29,062 nucleotides of DNA from an uncultured Eubacteriales bacterium (lineage in GTDB: Bacteria; Bacillota; Clostridia; Oscillospirales; Butyricicoccaceae): assembly GCA_900555855.1 (NCBI GenBank), contig USML01000008.1:1-29062 (forward strand). Direction: 5' to 3'. Of this stretch, positions 23,268-29,062 are shown piece by piece (the stretch's first letter is position 1; each line of letters begins with the position of its first letter). The position numbers and the translations under genes are program-made. The notes beneath the pieces were generated by a model. The model was given only the letters and a program-made list of their open reading frames with translations. It made no database searches and was not told the origin of the DNA.

Positions 23268-23295
23268 AGCATACCCCGGCGGCGGGGAGATGTCA
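23268..23295 (-). promoter_or_regulatory. Predicted promoter of the chromate transporter pair
   Basis: Consensus TTGACA (23295-23290) and TATGCT (23273-23268) with a 16-base spacer on the minus strand. The spacer is GC-rich and contains CCCCG-GC-CGGGG-like dyad sequence. Confidence 0.65.
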
Positions 23296-23305
23296 ATGAA
23301 ATTCC

Positions 23306-23341
23306 AAGGAAAAACGGGCTCCGCGTCTGGCGCAGGAGCCC
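23306..23341 (-). terminator. Intrinsic terminator of the oxoamine synthase-SDR operon
   Basis: CGGGCTCC (23314-23321) pairs with GGAGCCCG (23334-23341) around a 12-base loop; on the minus strand the stem is followed by TTTTTCCTT. Confidence 0.75.
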
Positions 23342-23367
23342 GCATCTCCGGCCCGGGACGGGCGCGG

Positions 23368-24162
23368 TCATTTTGCGTAAAGCTGGCCCACCAGCCAGTT
23401 GGTAAAGCGGCGGGGCAGCAGCTTGACGATCATACAAAACACCTGATACTGCAGGCCGATGGCCATCAGGGGACGGGTGTGCTTTTTCAGGGCCGCATGG
23501 CAGATAAAGCGGCCCGCGGCGGCGGGGTCCATGCCGCCCTGCTCGTCCTTTTCCATGGCGGCCACCGAGCGGGAGATGCGTCCGCCGTAAAGCGCGTCGC
23601 CAGCGGCGGATTTTTCCCGGGCAGCAGTGAAGCCCGTGCGGATATCGCCGGGCAGGATGGCACAGACGGTGATGCCAAAGGGCTTTACCTCGTTGTGCAG
23701 CGCCAGCGTGTAGCTGTCAATGGCGGCCTTGGCAGCGGAATAATAGGCCTGGAAGGGGATGGGGATGGGGCCGGCCACGGAGCTGATATTGACGATGCGG
23801 CCGCCGCCCTGCTGCCGCAGAATGGGCAGCAGCACATGATTTACCCGCACCATACCGAAAAAGTTCACATCAAACTGCTTTTGTGCATCAGCGGTCTCGG
23901 TAAACTCTACTGCGCCGGAGATGCCGAAGCCCGCGTTGTTCACCACGATGTCGATGCGGCCCTCCTGCTGCAGGATGGTCTCTGCGGCGGCGCGAAGCTG
24001 ATCCTCCCGGGTCACATCCGCCTGCAGATGGGTGATCGCCCCTTCCGGCGCGCCGCCCCGGCGGCTGAGGGTATAGACCCGGCAGCCCTGCGCCGCCAGC
24101 GCGCGGGCCGTGCACAGCCCGATGCCGGAGGTGCCGCCGGTGACCAATGCTACCCGGCTCAT
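23368..24162 (-). CDS. Short-chain dehydrogenase/reductase, candidate 3-keto (long-chain base) reductase
   Basis: 264 residues, classical SDR. Cofactor motif TGGTSGIG (8-15) with an Arg-rich end of beta 2 (LSRRGG) that favours NADPH, NNAG (75-78), catalytic serine in ISSVAG (126-131), Y141-x3-K145 in YSAAK, and LPGDIRTGF. The ATG at 24162 overlaps the stop of the oxoamine synthase gene by 4 bases (ATGA), so the two products are made together. A reductase translationally coupled to an alpha-oxoamine synthase is what is expected if the synthase product, an alpha-amino ketone, is reduced at its 3-keto group, as 3-ketosphinganine reductase does. The exact substrate is inference; generic SDR annotations would be equally consistent with the sequence alone. 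Confidence 0.88.
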   Translation of the reverse strand: MSRVALVTGGTSGIGLCTARALAAQGCRVYTLSRRGGAPEGAITHLQADVTREDQLRAAAETILQQEGRIDIVVNNAGFGISGAVEFTETADAQKQFDVNFFGMVRVNHVLLPILRQQGGGRIVNISSVAGPIPIPFQAYYSAAKAAIDSYTLALHNEVKPFGITVCAILPGDIRTGFTAAREKSAAGDALYGGRISRSVAAMEKDEQGGMDPAAAGRFICHAALKKHTRPLMAIGLQYQVFCMIVKLLPRRFTNWLVGQLYAK

Positions 24163-25337
24163 AGGGCGAGCTCCTTCAGGACGGCTGCAATGATATCCAC
24201 CGCTTCATCCACCTGGGCGGGCGTGTGGGTGGCCATCAGGCTGCAGCGCAGCAGACAGCCGCCGGGGGCGCAGGCGGGGGGCAGCGTGGCATTCACATAA
24301 ACGCCCCGCTCATAGAGGGCCTTCTGAGCCCGGAGGGTGATCTCCGGCTCATAGGTGTAGATGGGGATGATGGGCGTCTCCGCCATCATGATCTTGACGC
24401 CCCGCTCTGTGAGCCTGTCCCGCATATAGCGGGAGATGGTCTGCAGCTGGGCCTGCCGCTCCGGATGGGCGGCAAGATAGCGCAGGGAGGCGTTTGCCAC
24501 GGCGATGCAGGCCGGGGGAACGGAGGCGGAGAAGATATAGGGGCGGGAATTGCAGCGGACATAGTCGCAGACCCGGGCTTCCGCCGCCATATAGCCGCCC
24601 AGACTGGCCAGCGACTTGGAGAAGGTGCCCATATACACATCCACCTGATCCTCCAGGCCGAAATAGCTGGCAGTGCCGCGGCCGCCCTCACCGATGACGC
24701 CGAAGCCGTGGGCGTCGTCTACCATGGTCCGGGCGCCGTATTTTTTCGCCAGACGGACGATGGCGGGCAGGTCGGCAATATCGCCGCCCATGGAAAAGAC
24801 GCCGTCGGTGACGATCAGGCAGCCGGCCTTTTCCGGCACCTTTTGCAGCTGGGCCTCCAGATCGGCCATATCGTTATGGCGGTAGCGGAGCATTTTGCCG
24901 TAGCTGAGCCGGCAGGCGTCGTAGATGCTGGCGTGGTTTTCCCGGTCGCAGATCACATAGTCGCCCAGGCCCACCAGCGCGGAAATGATGCCAAGATTGG
25001 ACTGGAAGCCGGTGGAAAAGGAGACCACATCCTCCTTGCGCAGGAAGGCGGCCATCTCCCGCTCGAAGGTCAGGTGGAGCTCCAGCGTGCCGTTGAGCAG
25101 GCGGGAGCCGGAGCAGCCGGTGCCATAGCGGCGCAGCGCGTCCAGCCCGGCCTGCATCACCTCCGGCTGAGTGGTGAGCCCCAGATAGTTGTTGGAGCCA
25201 AGCATGATCCGGCGGCGGCCCTCCATGATGACCTCGGTGTCCTGCCGGGACTGAAGCTCCCGGAAGTAGGGGAACAGATCCTGCTCCCGCAGGTCGTCGA
25301 TGTGGGAGCGGCGGTAGCATTTTTCAAACAGATCCAT
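24159..25337 (-). CDS. Alpha-oxoamine synthase, serine palmitoyltransferase-like
   Basis: 392 residues, PLP-dependent fold-type I enzyme that condenses an amino acid with an acyl thioester and releases CO2. The family elements are LGSNNYLGLT (46-55), GTGCSGSRLLNGT (72-84), H135 in ENHASIYDA, DGVFSMGGD (178-186), DDAHGFGVIG (207-216), and the PLP lysine K241 in GTFSKSLASLGGYMAAE. The TFSKS form around the lysine resembles bacterial serine palmitoyltransferases (TFSKS-type). Glycine C-acetyltransferase and 8-amino-7-oxononanoate synthase usually have a GK pair (TLGKA, TFGKA). No other biotin gene is nearby. It is the first gene of an operon with an overlapping SDR and has its own near-consensus promoter. 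Likely product: a long-chain alpha-amino ketone; other acyl donors or amino acids, as in CqsA-type signal synthases, are possible. Confidence 0.82.
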   Translation of the reverse strand: MDLFEKCYRRSHIDDLREQDLFPYFRELQSRQDTEVIMEGRRRIMLGSNNYLGLTTQPEVMQAGLDALRRYGTGCSGSRLLNGTLELHLTFEREMAAFLRKEDVVSFSTGFQSNLGIISALVGLGDYVICDRENHASIYDACRLSYGKMLRYRHNDMADLEAQLQKVPEKAGCLIVTDGVFSMGGDIADLPAIVRLAKKYGARTMVDDAHGFGVIGEGGRGTASYFGLEDQVDVYMGTFSKSLASLGGYMAAEARVCDYVRCNSRPYIFSASVPPACIAVANASLRYLAAHPERQAQLQTISRYMRDRLTERGVKIMMAETPIIPIYTYEPEITLRAQKALYERGVYVNATLPPACAPGGCLLRCSLMATHTPAQVDEAVDIIAAVLKELAL

Positions 25338-25400
25338 GTATACAGCCTCTTTTCTGAAAGAACATCAGGATATTTAAGTAAAAATATTGAAGTTTTTTCT

Positions 25401-25429
25401 ATTATAGCAAAGGCGCTTTCTGCCGTCAA
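25401..25429 (-). promoter_or_regulatory. Near-consensus promoter of the oxoamine synthase-SDR operon
   Basis: TTGACG (25429-25424) and TATAAT (25406-25401) on the minus strand with an ideal 17-base spacer. Transcription would start near 25394, about 57 bases before the ATG at 25337. It lies after the terminator of the lipid kinase gene, so the synthase-SDR pair is a separate unit. Confidence 0.88.
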
Positions 25430-25462
25430 GCGGGTTTTTCTTAAGGTTTGCCGGCGGAGAGG

Positions 25463-25502
25463 GGAAAGAAAAAAGCGCCCCGGAGCGGAGGCTTCGGAGC
25501 GC
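25463..25502 (-). terminator. Intrinsic terminator of the lipid kinase operon
   Basis: On the minus strand GCGCTCCG pairs with CGGGGCGC (one G-T pair) around a 12-base loop and is followed by TTTTTTCTTT. It begins 12 bases after the kinase stop codon. Confidence 0.75.
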
Positions 25503-25514
25503 GGAAAAAAGGCA

Positions 25515-26432
25515 TCAGACAAGGCTGCTGCGGGGATCGCCGTCCCGGCGGGGCGGCATGACGAAGCACAGCGCCTGATGGAGATTTTCGATCAGGAAGG
25601 TCTGGGCCGCATCGGCGGGCTCGCCGTCCAGCGACCAGCAGACGCTCTCGGCGGAGGTGATGGAGACCCGTTCCGTCTGGCGGCGGAGGATCAGCGGACA
25701 GTCCTTGCCCTGCCGCAGGGCGGCGATGAGCTGGGTCCACTGGGCGGCGGTGGTGGGGAAGCGCAGCAGCGTCACCTCAAACCGGCCGTCGCTGAAATTA
25801 GCGTTGGAGCTGCTGGGGAAAAGACCGGACATGGGCGGCACATTGCTCACGGCGCCGAAAATAAAATCGTCCTCCAGGAGATCGCCGCCGCAGTCCACCG
25901 TCAGATGGATGGGGCGCAGGTCCTGCAGCTCCCGGTAGCCCTCCATGACGAAGGACAGGCGGCCCAGCAGATTCTTTGCCGCCTGGGGCGTGCGGTAGCT
26001 CACCTCGGTAAACGCGCCCACCGCCGCCACATAGGCAAAGCGGCGGCCGTTGAAGCTGCCGGCGTCGATGCGGGTGGGGACGCCCTCCATCACATCCCGG
26101 GCCGCCTGCAGCAGATCGGTGGAAAGGCCGGCGCTGAAGGCGAAATCGTTGGTGCTGCCGGCGGGCAGATAGCCCAGCGGCGTCTCTGCGCCGGATTCCA
26201 GCAGGCCGCGCACCACCTCGTTCAGGGTGCCGTCACCGCCGGAGCAGACGACCAGATCGGCGTCCCGGCCCAGCTCCCGGGCGGCGGTGCTGCCATCGCC
26301 GGAGCTTTGGGTCAGGTGGACCAGCACCTCATAGCCGTGGGACTGAAAGAGATTCACCAGGTCGCTGAGCAGACGCTTGGCCTTTTTCTGGCCGGCAAAG
26401 GGATTCAGGATCAATAAAAGCTTCTTTTTCAT
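25515..26432 (-). CDS. Diacylglycerol/sphingoid-type lipid kinase (YegS/BmrU family)
   Basis: 305 residues from the ATG at 26432, which overlaps the stop of the upstream small gene (ATGA) and has AGGAGG 10 bases upstream; an in-frame GTG 9 bases earlier is too close to that site. Motifs of the diacylglycerol kinase catalytic domain are clear: LLLILNPFAG (5-14), SGGDGTLNEV (64-73) and LPAGSTNDFAFS (89-100). The C-terminal beta domain follows (IDAGSFNGRRFAYVAAVGAF, WSLDGEP). The enzyme phosphorylates a lipid hydroxyl with ATP at the membrane. In Firmicutes the usual role is recycling of diacylglycerol; the same fold includes sphingosine and ceramide kinases. Its position next to an SPT-like gene makes a long-chain base substrate worth testing, though a terminator and a promoter separate the two units. 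Confidence 0.9.
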   Translation of the reverse strand: MKKKLLLILNPFAGQKKAKRLLSDLVNLFQSHGYEVLVHLTQSSGDGSTAARELGRDADLVVCSGGDGTLNEVVRGLLESGAETPLGYLPAGSTNDFAFSAGLSTDLLQAARDVMEGVPTRIDAGSFNGRRFAYVAAVGAFTEVSYRTPQAAKNLLGRLSFVMEGYRELQDLRPIHLTVDCGGDLLEDDFIFGAVSNVPPMSGLFPSSSNANFSDGRFEVTLLRFPTTAAQWTQLIAALRQGKDCPLILRRQTERVSITSAESVCWSLDGEPADAAQTFLIENLHQALCFVMPPRRDGDPRSSLV

Positions 26433-26677
26433 TTGCTGCACGCCTCCTGTTCTGCCGCCGCTTTTTTCACCCAGCGCTCCAGTTGGGCAAAGGGCATGGC
26501 GGTCTCTGCAGGCTGCCCCTCGGCGGTCTTTCCAAAGACGGCCAGCTCCTCAAAATCATGATAGGGCTCGCAGCTGATGTCCTGCAGGCCCCGGTCTGCG
26601 CCGAAGCACCGTGCGGCGGCATCCAGCTGGGACTGGGTATAGCCTTTTTTCCGATAGCGCAAAACATATTTCTCCAT
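26429..26677 (-). CDS. Small protein of unknown function
   Basis: 82 residues, not recognised. It begins MEKYVLRYRKKGYTQSQLDAAARCFG and has acidic and basic stretches, no membrane segment and no signal peptide. A well-placed AAAGGAGC lies upstream of the ATG at 26677, and the stop overlaps the lipid kinase start by 4 bases, which supports real translation and coupling. Promoter elements lie about 40 bases upstream. Confidence 0.7.
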   Translation of the reverse strand: MEKYVLRYRKKGYTQSQLDAAARCFGADRGLQDISCEPYHDFEELAVFGKTAEGQPAETAMPFAQLERWVKKAAAEQEACSK

Positions 26678-26716
26678 GGGATCGCTCCTTTGGCAGGGTG
26701 GTTAGTTTGCTTCCCT

Positions 26717-26746
26717 ATTATAATTCGGATGTGCCGGAGGGCGCAA
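26717..26746 (-). promoter_or_regulatory. Predicted promoter of the small gene-lipid kinase operon
   Basis: TTGCGC (26746-26741) and TATAAT (26722-26717) on the minus strand with an 18-base spacer. The -10 is consensus; the -35 is moderate. Confidence 0.6.
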
Positions 26747-26795
26747 GGGGGAATATGAAAAATTCAAAATTGTGGAGCGGCAGGAAGATTTTTTG

Positions 26796-26823
26796 TTGAC
26801 CTTTGCGATTTTCCGGGTATAAT
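26796..26823 (+). promoter_or_regulatory. Predicted tRNA promoter
   Basis: TTGACC (26796-26801) and TATAAT (26818-26823), spacer 16 bases, about 30 bases before the first tRNA-like segment. It would transcribe both truncated tRNA segments and the intact tRNA-Arg, suggesting that the original tRNA gene began at the first segment. Confidence 0.75.
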
Positions 26824-26853
26824 AAATATGTCCGGCGGGAGCCGGAAGGAAAC

Positions 26854-26893
26854 GCCTCCGTAGCTCAGTTGGATAGAGCGGTCGCCTCCTAAG
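26854..26893 (+). pseudogene. Truncated tRNA-Arg(CCT) copy 1 (5' half)
   Basis: Acceptor 5' strand GCCTCCG, TA, D-arm GCTCAGTTGGATAGAGC, G, anticodon stem 5' strand GTCGC and loop CTCCTAA are intact. The sequence departs from a tRNA exactly after the anticodon loop: the 3' strand reads GTGTG, and no matching acceptor strand (CGGAGGC) or TTCGAAT T-loop follows. A GTGAG/CTCAC hairpin lies at 26895-26911. Confidence 0.82.
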
Positions 26894-26936
26894 TGTGAGG
26901 TGGTCGCTCACCCTGCGAGCATAAAACTAAATACTG

Positions 26937-26976
26937 GCCTCGGTAGCTCAGTTGGATAGAGCGACTGCCTCCTAAG
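26937..26976 (+). pseudogene. Truncated tRNA-Arg(CCT) copy 2 (5' half)
   Basis: Acceptor GCCTCGG, the same D-arm as copy 1, anticodon stem ACTGC and loop CTCCTAA, then divergence. The 3' strand GCGCA does not pair with ACTGC, and there is no T-arm. A partial acceptor-like CCGATGGC-ACCA occurs at 26994-27005, but the distance is about 8 bases too short for a T-arm. Copy 1 and copy 2 loops are 83 bases apart. Confidence 0.8.
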
Positions 26977-27028
26977 CGCACGGACATCAATTACCGATGG
27001 CACCACTTTTCCCACAATTTCATAACAA

Positions 27029-27105
27029 GCGTCTGTAGCTCAGCAGGATAGAGCGTCCGCCTCCTAAGCGGAAGGCCAGCGGTTCGAATCCGCTCAGGCG
27101 TACCA
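27029..27105 (+). tRNA. tRNA-Arg(CCT)
   Basis: Complete cloverleaf: acceptor GCGTCTG/CAGGCGT (two G-U pairs), D-arm GCTCAGCAGGATAGAGC, anticodon arm TCCGC-CTCCTAA-GCGGA with anticodon CCT, 5-base variable loop, T-arm AGCGG-TTCGAAT-CCGCT, discriminator A and an encoded CCA. It reads arginine AGG codons. It is the only intact member of the three and lies next to the integrase end of a mobile element. Its 5' half differs from copies 1 and 2 in the acceptor and D-loop. Confidence 0.95.
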
Positions 27106-27145
27106 AAAACGCTGTAATCTCAAGGGATTGCGGCGTTTTTTCTTT
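27106..27145 (+). terminator. Terminator after tRNA-Arg
   Basis: AAAACGCTGTAATC pairs with GATTGCGGCGTTTT (G-T pairs included) around a short loop, followed by TTTTTTCTTTTT. Confidence 0.8.
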
Positions 27146-27285
27146 TTGAAAATCAATAAAAGACACACCGACATAGGAGAAAGTAAAACATGGCTTTGCC
27201 ACGATTGGCACCAGATGATTATATCGAACCATTTTTCGTGTTTTCCGTTGTTTGGCACCACCTTGGCACCACGGCACTCAACCGC

Positions 27286-28671
27286 TTATTTGCAACCTTG
27301 ATTCGATATGAGGGATGTGAGCGCACTTAAAAGTTCCGGGGATTGCTGAAGCTGCAAGATGATACTCTGCACATCTAAGGCGGGCGCTGGCTCGGTAGGT
27401 GCTTGGACGCCACGCAAATCAGGATTTGCATAGAAGGCACTTTCAAACTTCTGCGCATTGACCTTGCGATCTTCGTCAAGAATGTGTGCATAGACCTTTG
27501 TGACCATATCGGCCTGTGAATGGCCGGTATCCCCCTGCGTGGCCTTAATGTCACCATGGTTGAGTTTCAGCTTGTAGGTAGTGCTGGAATGACGGAGAGA
27601 GTGAAACACAACATCGGGGAGCTGTGCGTCCCGCTTCAAGCGTCGGAATGCGTTGGAAATTACGGTTTCCTCACAGGGGCGTCCATTTGGCAGCGCCACC
27701 ACAAGGTTATAGTCGAGATATTCGCTGCCGAGAAATTCTTTCTGCTTGTCCTGTGACGCTTTCCATTCCCGCAGGATGTAGGCAACCGTCTTTGGCATCC
27801 ACACTTTACGAACGCTGCTTTCTGTTTTGGGCGTTTTCAGCACGATCACAGTGCTGGCATCTTCCAAATACATTGTGCGGGGGAACTTCTTGATGATTTC
27901 TTCTTCTCCCAAAACAGCGAGAGAGTCCTCACGCACACGCACCAGCTCTTTCTCCACACATAGATAAGCATTGTCGCTGGCAATATCTGCATCGGAAATG
28001 TGAATGTTATCCCAGGTCAGGCCGACAATCTCGCCAATCCGCAAGGAGCAGGCAAAAGAAAGGTTGATTGCGACATACAATCTTCCGTCTTTGCACTCGT
28101 CAAGTGCTTTGCGAATGGTAGCAGCATCCCATATTTCACGGGGTTTGCGTTTGATTTTCGGAAGCGTTGTGTTTTCAAAGGGGTTCTTTGCGATAATGTC
28201 CCAGCGCACAGCTTGACCGAAAGCACAGCGCAGCAATTTGTTGATGCGTTCGATATTGGCAGGCGTCATATACTCCGTTTTGCTGTATCGGTTCTTATAA
28301 GTGGGGCATTTCGTCCTTTGCAGCGCGGAGATAAAACGGTCTGCGGCGATAGAAGTAACATCCTGCATCAGCGTACTGCCAAGTTTGGGATTGATGTAGT
28401 TGCGAATCAGTCCCGTATTGGCTTCATAGGTGCTGGGGCTCCATTTCTTTGTTCCGTATAGGCTCACAAAATCCTCAAGGAACGCGGCAACGGTTGTTTT
28501 GCTGGGGGCAATAAAGGTTCGGGAACCTTGTTTGTACTCGATTTCGGCTTTGCGGTGTTTCGCTTCTGCCTCCGTGTCAAACGATTCCCATTTTTGTTTT
28601 TTCTCTCCGTCCTCATTGAGATAGTAATAGACAACATGGTATTTGCCTCTACGCCTTTTGATGGATGCCAT
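27286..28671 (-). CDS. int: Tyrosine recombinase (integrase)
   Basis: 461 residues from the ATG at 28671, which has GGAGG 6 bases upstream; 36 further open codons run into the xis gene and are not used. Layout: N-terminal arm-binding region (MASIKRRRGKYHVVYYYLNE, about 1-55), SAM-like core-binding domain (about 60-170), catalytic domain (about 175-410). All catalytic residues are present: R211 in CSLRIGEIVGL, K282 in PKTESSVRK, H357 and R360 in HSLRHSS, H384 in GHSQADM, and nucleophile Y394 in KVYAHILDE. The C-terminal tail of about 60 residues is unconserved. It should cut and rejoin the element at tRNA-Arg. It is transcribed toward the tRNA, 10 bases after xis. Confidence 0.95.
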   Translation of the reverse strand: MASIKRRRGKYHVVYYYLNEDGEKKQKWESFDTEAEAKHRKAEIEYKQGSRTFIAPSKTTVAAFLEDFVSLYGTKKWSPSTYEANTGLIRNYINPKLGSTLMQDVTSIAADRFISALQRTKCPTYKNRYSKTEYMTPANIERINKLLRCAFGQAVRWDIIAKNPFENTTLPKIKRKPREIWDAATIRKALDECKDGRLYVAINLSFACSLRIGEIVGLTWDNIHISDADIASDNAYLCVEKELVRVREDSLAVLGEEEIIKKFPRTMYLEDASTVIVLKTPKTESSVRKVWMPKTVAYILREWKASQDKQKEFLGSEYLDYNLVVALPNGRPCEETVISNAFRRLKRDAQLPDVVFHSLRHSSTTYKLKLNHGDIKATQGDTGHSQADMVTKVYAHILDEDRKVNAQKFESAFYANPDLRGVQAPTEPAPALDVQSIILQLQQSPELLSALTSLISNQGCK

Positions 28672-28681
28672 AATAAACCTC

Positions 28682-28888
28682 CTACATATTCTGTTTATCC
28701 AGCCAATCATCAAAGGACACTTTGGAAACTCTGATGGAAGAACCAATACGCACAGCCTTAAATACGCCAGAATGGACAAGGCTGTATGCGGCGGTTCTTC
28801 CTATGCCAAGAATTTTTGCGATTTCCTCGACGGTGTATGTCCGCTTCCCGGCGAGGGAATTATAAGGACTGCTATGGTCAATACTCAT
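28682..28888 (-). CDS. xis: Excisionase-type helix-turn-helix protein
   Basis: 68 residues from the ATG at 28888 (GGAGG 7 bases upstream); the open frame begins 24 codons earlier, inside the operator. The protein has a winged/MerR-like helix-turn-helix: RTYTVEEIAKILGIGRTAAYSLVHSG followed by FKAVRIGSSIRVSKVSFDDWLDKQ, the pattern of Tn916-type Xis and DNA-binding excisionase-family proteins. It binds attachment-site DNA to favour excision and may repress its own operon. Gap to int is 10 bases, so the pair is cotranscribed. Confidence 0.9.
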   Translation of the reverse strand: MSIDHSSPYNSLAGKRTYTVEEIAKILGIGRTAAYSLVHSGVFKAVRIGSSIRVSKVSFDDWLDKQNM

Positions 28889-28910
28889 GGTAACCTCCTC
28901 TCTATGACCA

Positions 28911-28960
28911 CAGCACCATGCTTCAAGTGGTATTGTAGCATGGTGTTGTAATTGAATCAA
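28911..28960 (-). promoter_or_regulatory. xis-int promoter overlapped by a 12-base inverted repeat
   Basis: TTGATT (28960-28955) and TACAAT (28937-28932) on the minus strand are 17 bases apart. An inverted repeat with arms CAGCACCATGCT (28911-28922) and AGCATGGTGTTG (28937-28948), one G-T pair, covers the spacer and the start region. It is a good candidate operator for an element-encoded regulator. Confidence 0.75.
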
Positions 28961-29061
28961 AAAATGAACATAAGGGAAATGGCAAAACCGGACGGCGGCT
29001 GGCAGCCGCCCACGGGAATCTCACCCCGGCCCATGCTGATGGGTGCGCCGCGCAATGCTTT
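28957..29061 (-). other. Possible 3' end of an open frame running in from the right; hairpin
   Basis: A minus-strand frame is open from the window edge to a stop at 28957 and encodes 34 residues that include GAPISMGRGEIPVGG. It matches no family I recognise and may be non-coding. A GGCGGCT-GGC-AGCCGCC hairpin (28994-29010), followed by GTCCGGTTTT on the minus strand, could instead be a terminator of an upstream gene. Confidence 0.25.
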
Positions 29062-29062
29062 G

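Larger units (their letters stand above)
26998..27272 (+). repeat. Dispersed TGGCACCA(C) repeats around the attachment site
   Basis: TGGCACCA occurs at 26998, 27207, 27253 and 27264; three of the four continue with C. Three lie between the tRNA-Arg terminator and the end of int (27207, 27253 and 27264), and one lies in the scar after tRNA copy 2. Spacing of the last pair is 11 bases, about one helix turn, which suits integrase arm-type binding sites. No gene is credible between 27146 and 27285. Confidence 0.5.
27068..29062. mobile_element. Integrative element inserted at tRNA-Arg (one end only)
   Basis: Starts at or within the tRNA-Arg gene and continues beyond the right edge. It is visibly more A+T-rich than the rest of the window, and carries the int and xis genes next to the tRNA with arm-like repeats. 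No conjugation or phage gene is in view, so the type (ICE, prophage or island) is undetermined, and the other attachment site is outside the window. Confidence 0.8.

Noticed and set aside
24225..26417. Long plus-strand frame (730 codons) opposite the oxoamine synthase and lipid kinase
   Set aside because: Antisense shadow; it also crosses the promoter and terminator between two real minus-strand units.
26937..27005. Copy 2 as a functional tRNA, because ACCA follows an acceptor-like CCGATGGC
   Set aside because: The anticodon stem does not pair, the T-arm is absent and the length is about 8 bases short.
27020..27277. Minus-strand 85-codon frame ending in RLSGFEPLAFRLGGGRSILLSYRRLL
   Set aside because: Its end is the antisense of tRNA-Arg; this is a common spurious product annotated opposite tRNA genes. 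No ribosome binding site.

Overview
The window looks like a chromosomal segment of a high-G+C, Gram-positive anaerobe of the class Clostridia, probably an Oscillospiraceae-type gut bacterium. This is inferred from the gene content (DUF1846, lipoprotein-type OppA, LysM-anchored secreted enzyme, BmrU/YegS-type lipid kinase, Fe-S aldo/keto reductase), from the consistent AGGAGG-type ribosome binding sites and from sigma-A-like promoters. No rRNA or marker gene fixes the species.

Layout. (1) 1-5853, minus strand: murD followed by four consecutive, overlapping or nearly touching M42 aminopeptidase genes, then the start of a PLP-dependent methionine gamma-lyase / 'aluminium resistance' family gene that runs off the left edge. 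(2) 6013-8860, minus: a secreted 5'-nucleotidase-type phosphoesterase with a C-terminal LysM domain, a terminator, then a small exported protein of unknown function. (3) 9093-10577, plus: a DUF1846/UPF0371 protein, ending at a terminator shared with (4) a minus-strand AraC-type regulator (10667-11533). The regulator is divergent from (5) a complete five-gene oligopeptide ABC importer, oppABCDF (11865-17512). The 331-base control region between them holds back-to-back promoters and direct repeats. (6) 17678-20027, plus: LysE-type exporter, dipeptide (L-Ala-D/L-Glu type) epimerase and a flavin-reductase-fold protein. (7) 20055-21979, minus: aldo/keto reductase with two [4Fe-4S] motifs behind a MerR-type promoter, a half-length GNAT gene and an Sfp-type phosphopantetheinyl transferase. 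(8) 22078-23246, minus: a split two-gene chromate transporter. (9) 23368-26677, minus: an alpha-oxoamine synthase resembling serine palmitoyltransferase, overlapping an SDR reductase; just upstream, in a separate unit, a lipid kinase and a small unknown gene. (10) 26854-29062: a tRNA-Arg(CCT) gene preceded by two truncated copies of its own 5' half, then the xis/int end of an integrative element with visibly lower G+C that continues past the right edge.

Functional reading. Peptide handling dominates the left two thirds: peptide uptake (Opp), intracellular aminopeptidases (four M42), a dipeptide epimerase, an amino-acid exporter and a peptidoglycan precursor ligase (MurD). A peptide-scavenging or murein-peptide recycling role is plausible but inferred. 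The most unusual items are the candidate sphingolipid-like (long-chain base) gene pair with a neighbouring lipid kinase, the tRNA-Arg half-gene array marking repeated site-specific integration, and the 19-base-spacer MerR-type promoter in front of the Fe-S aldo/keto reductase.
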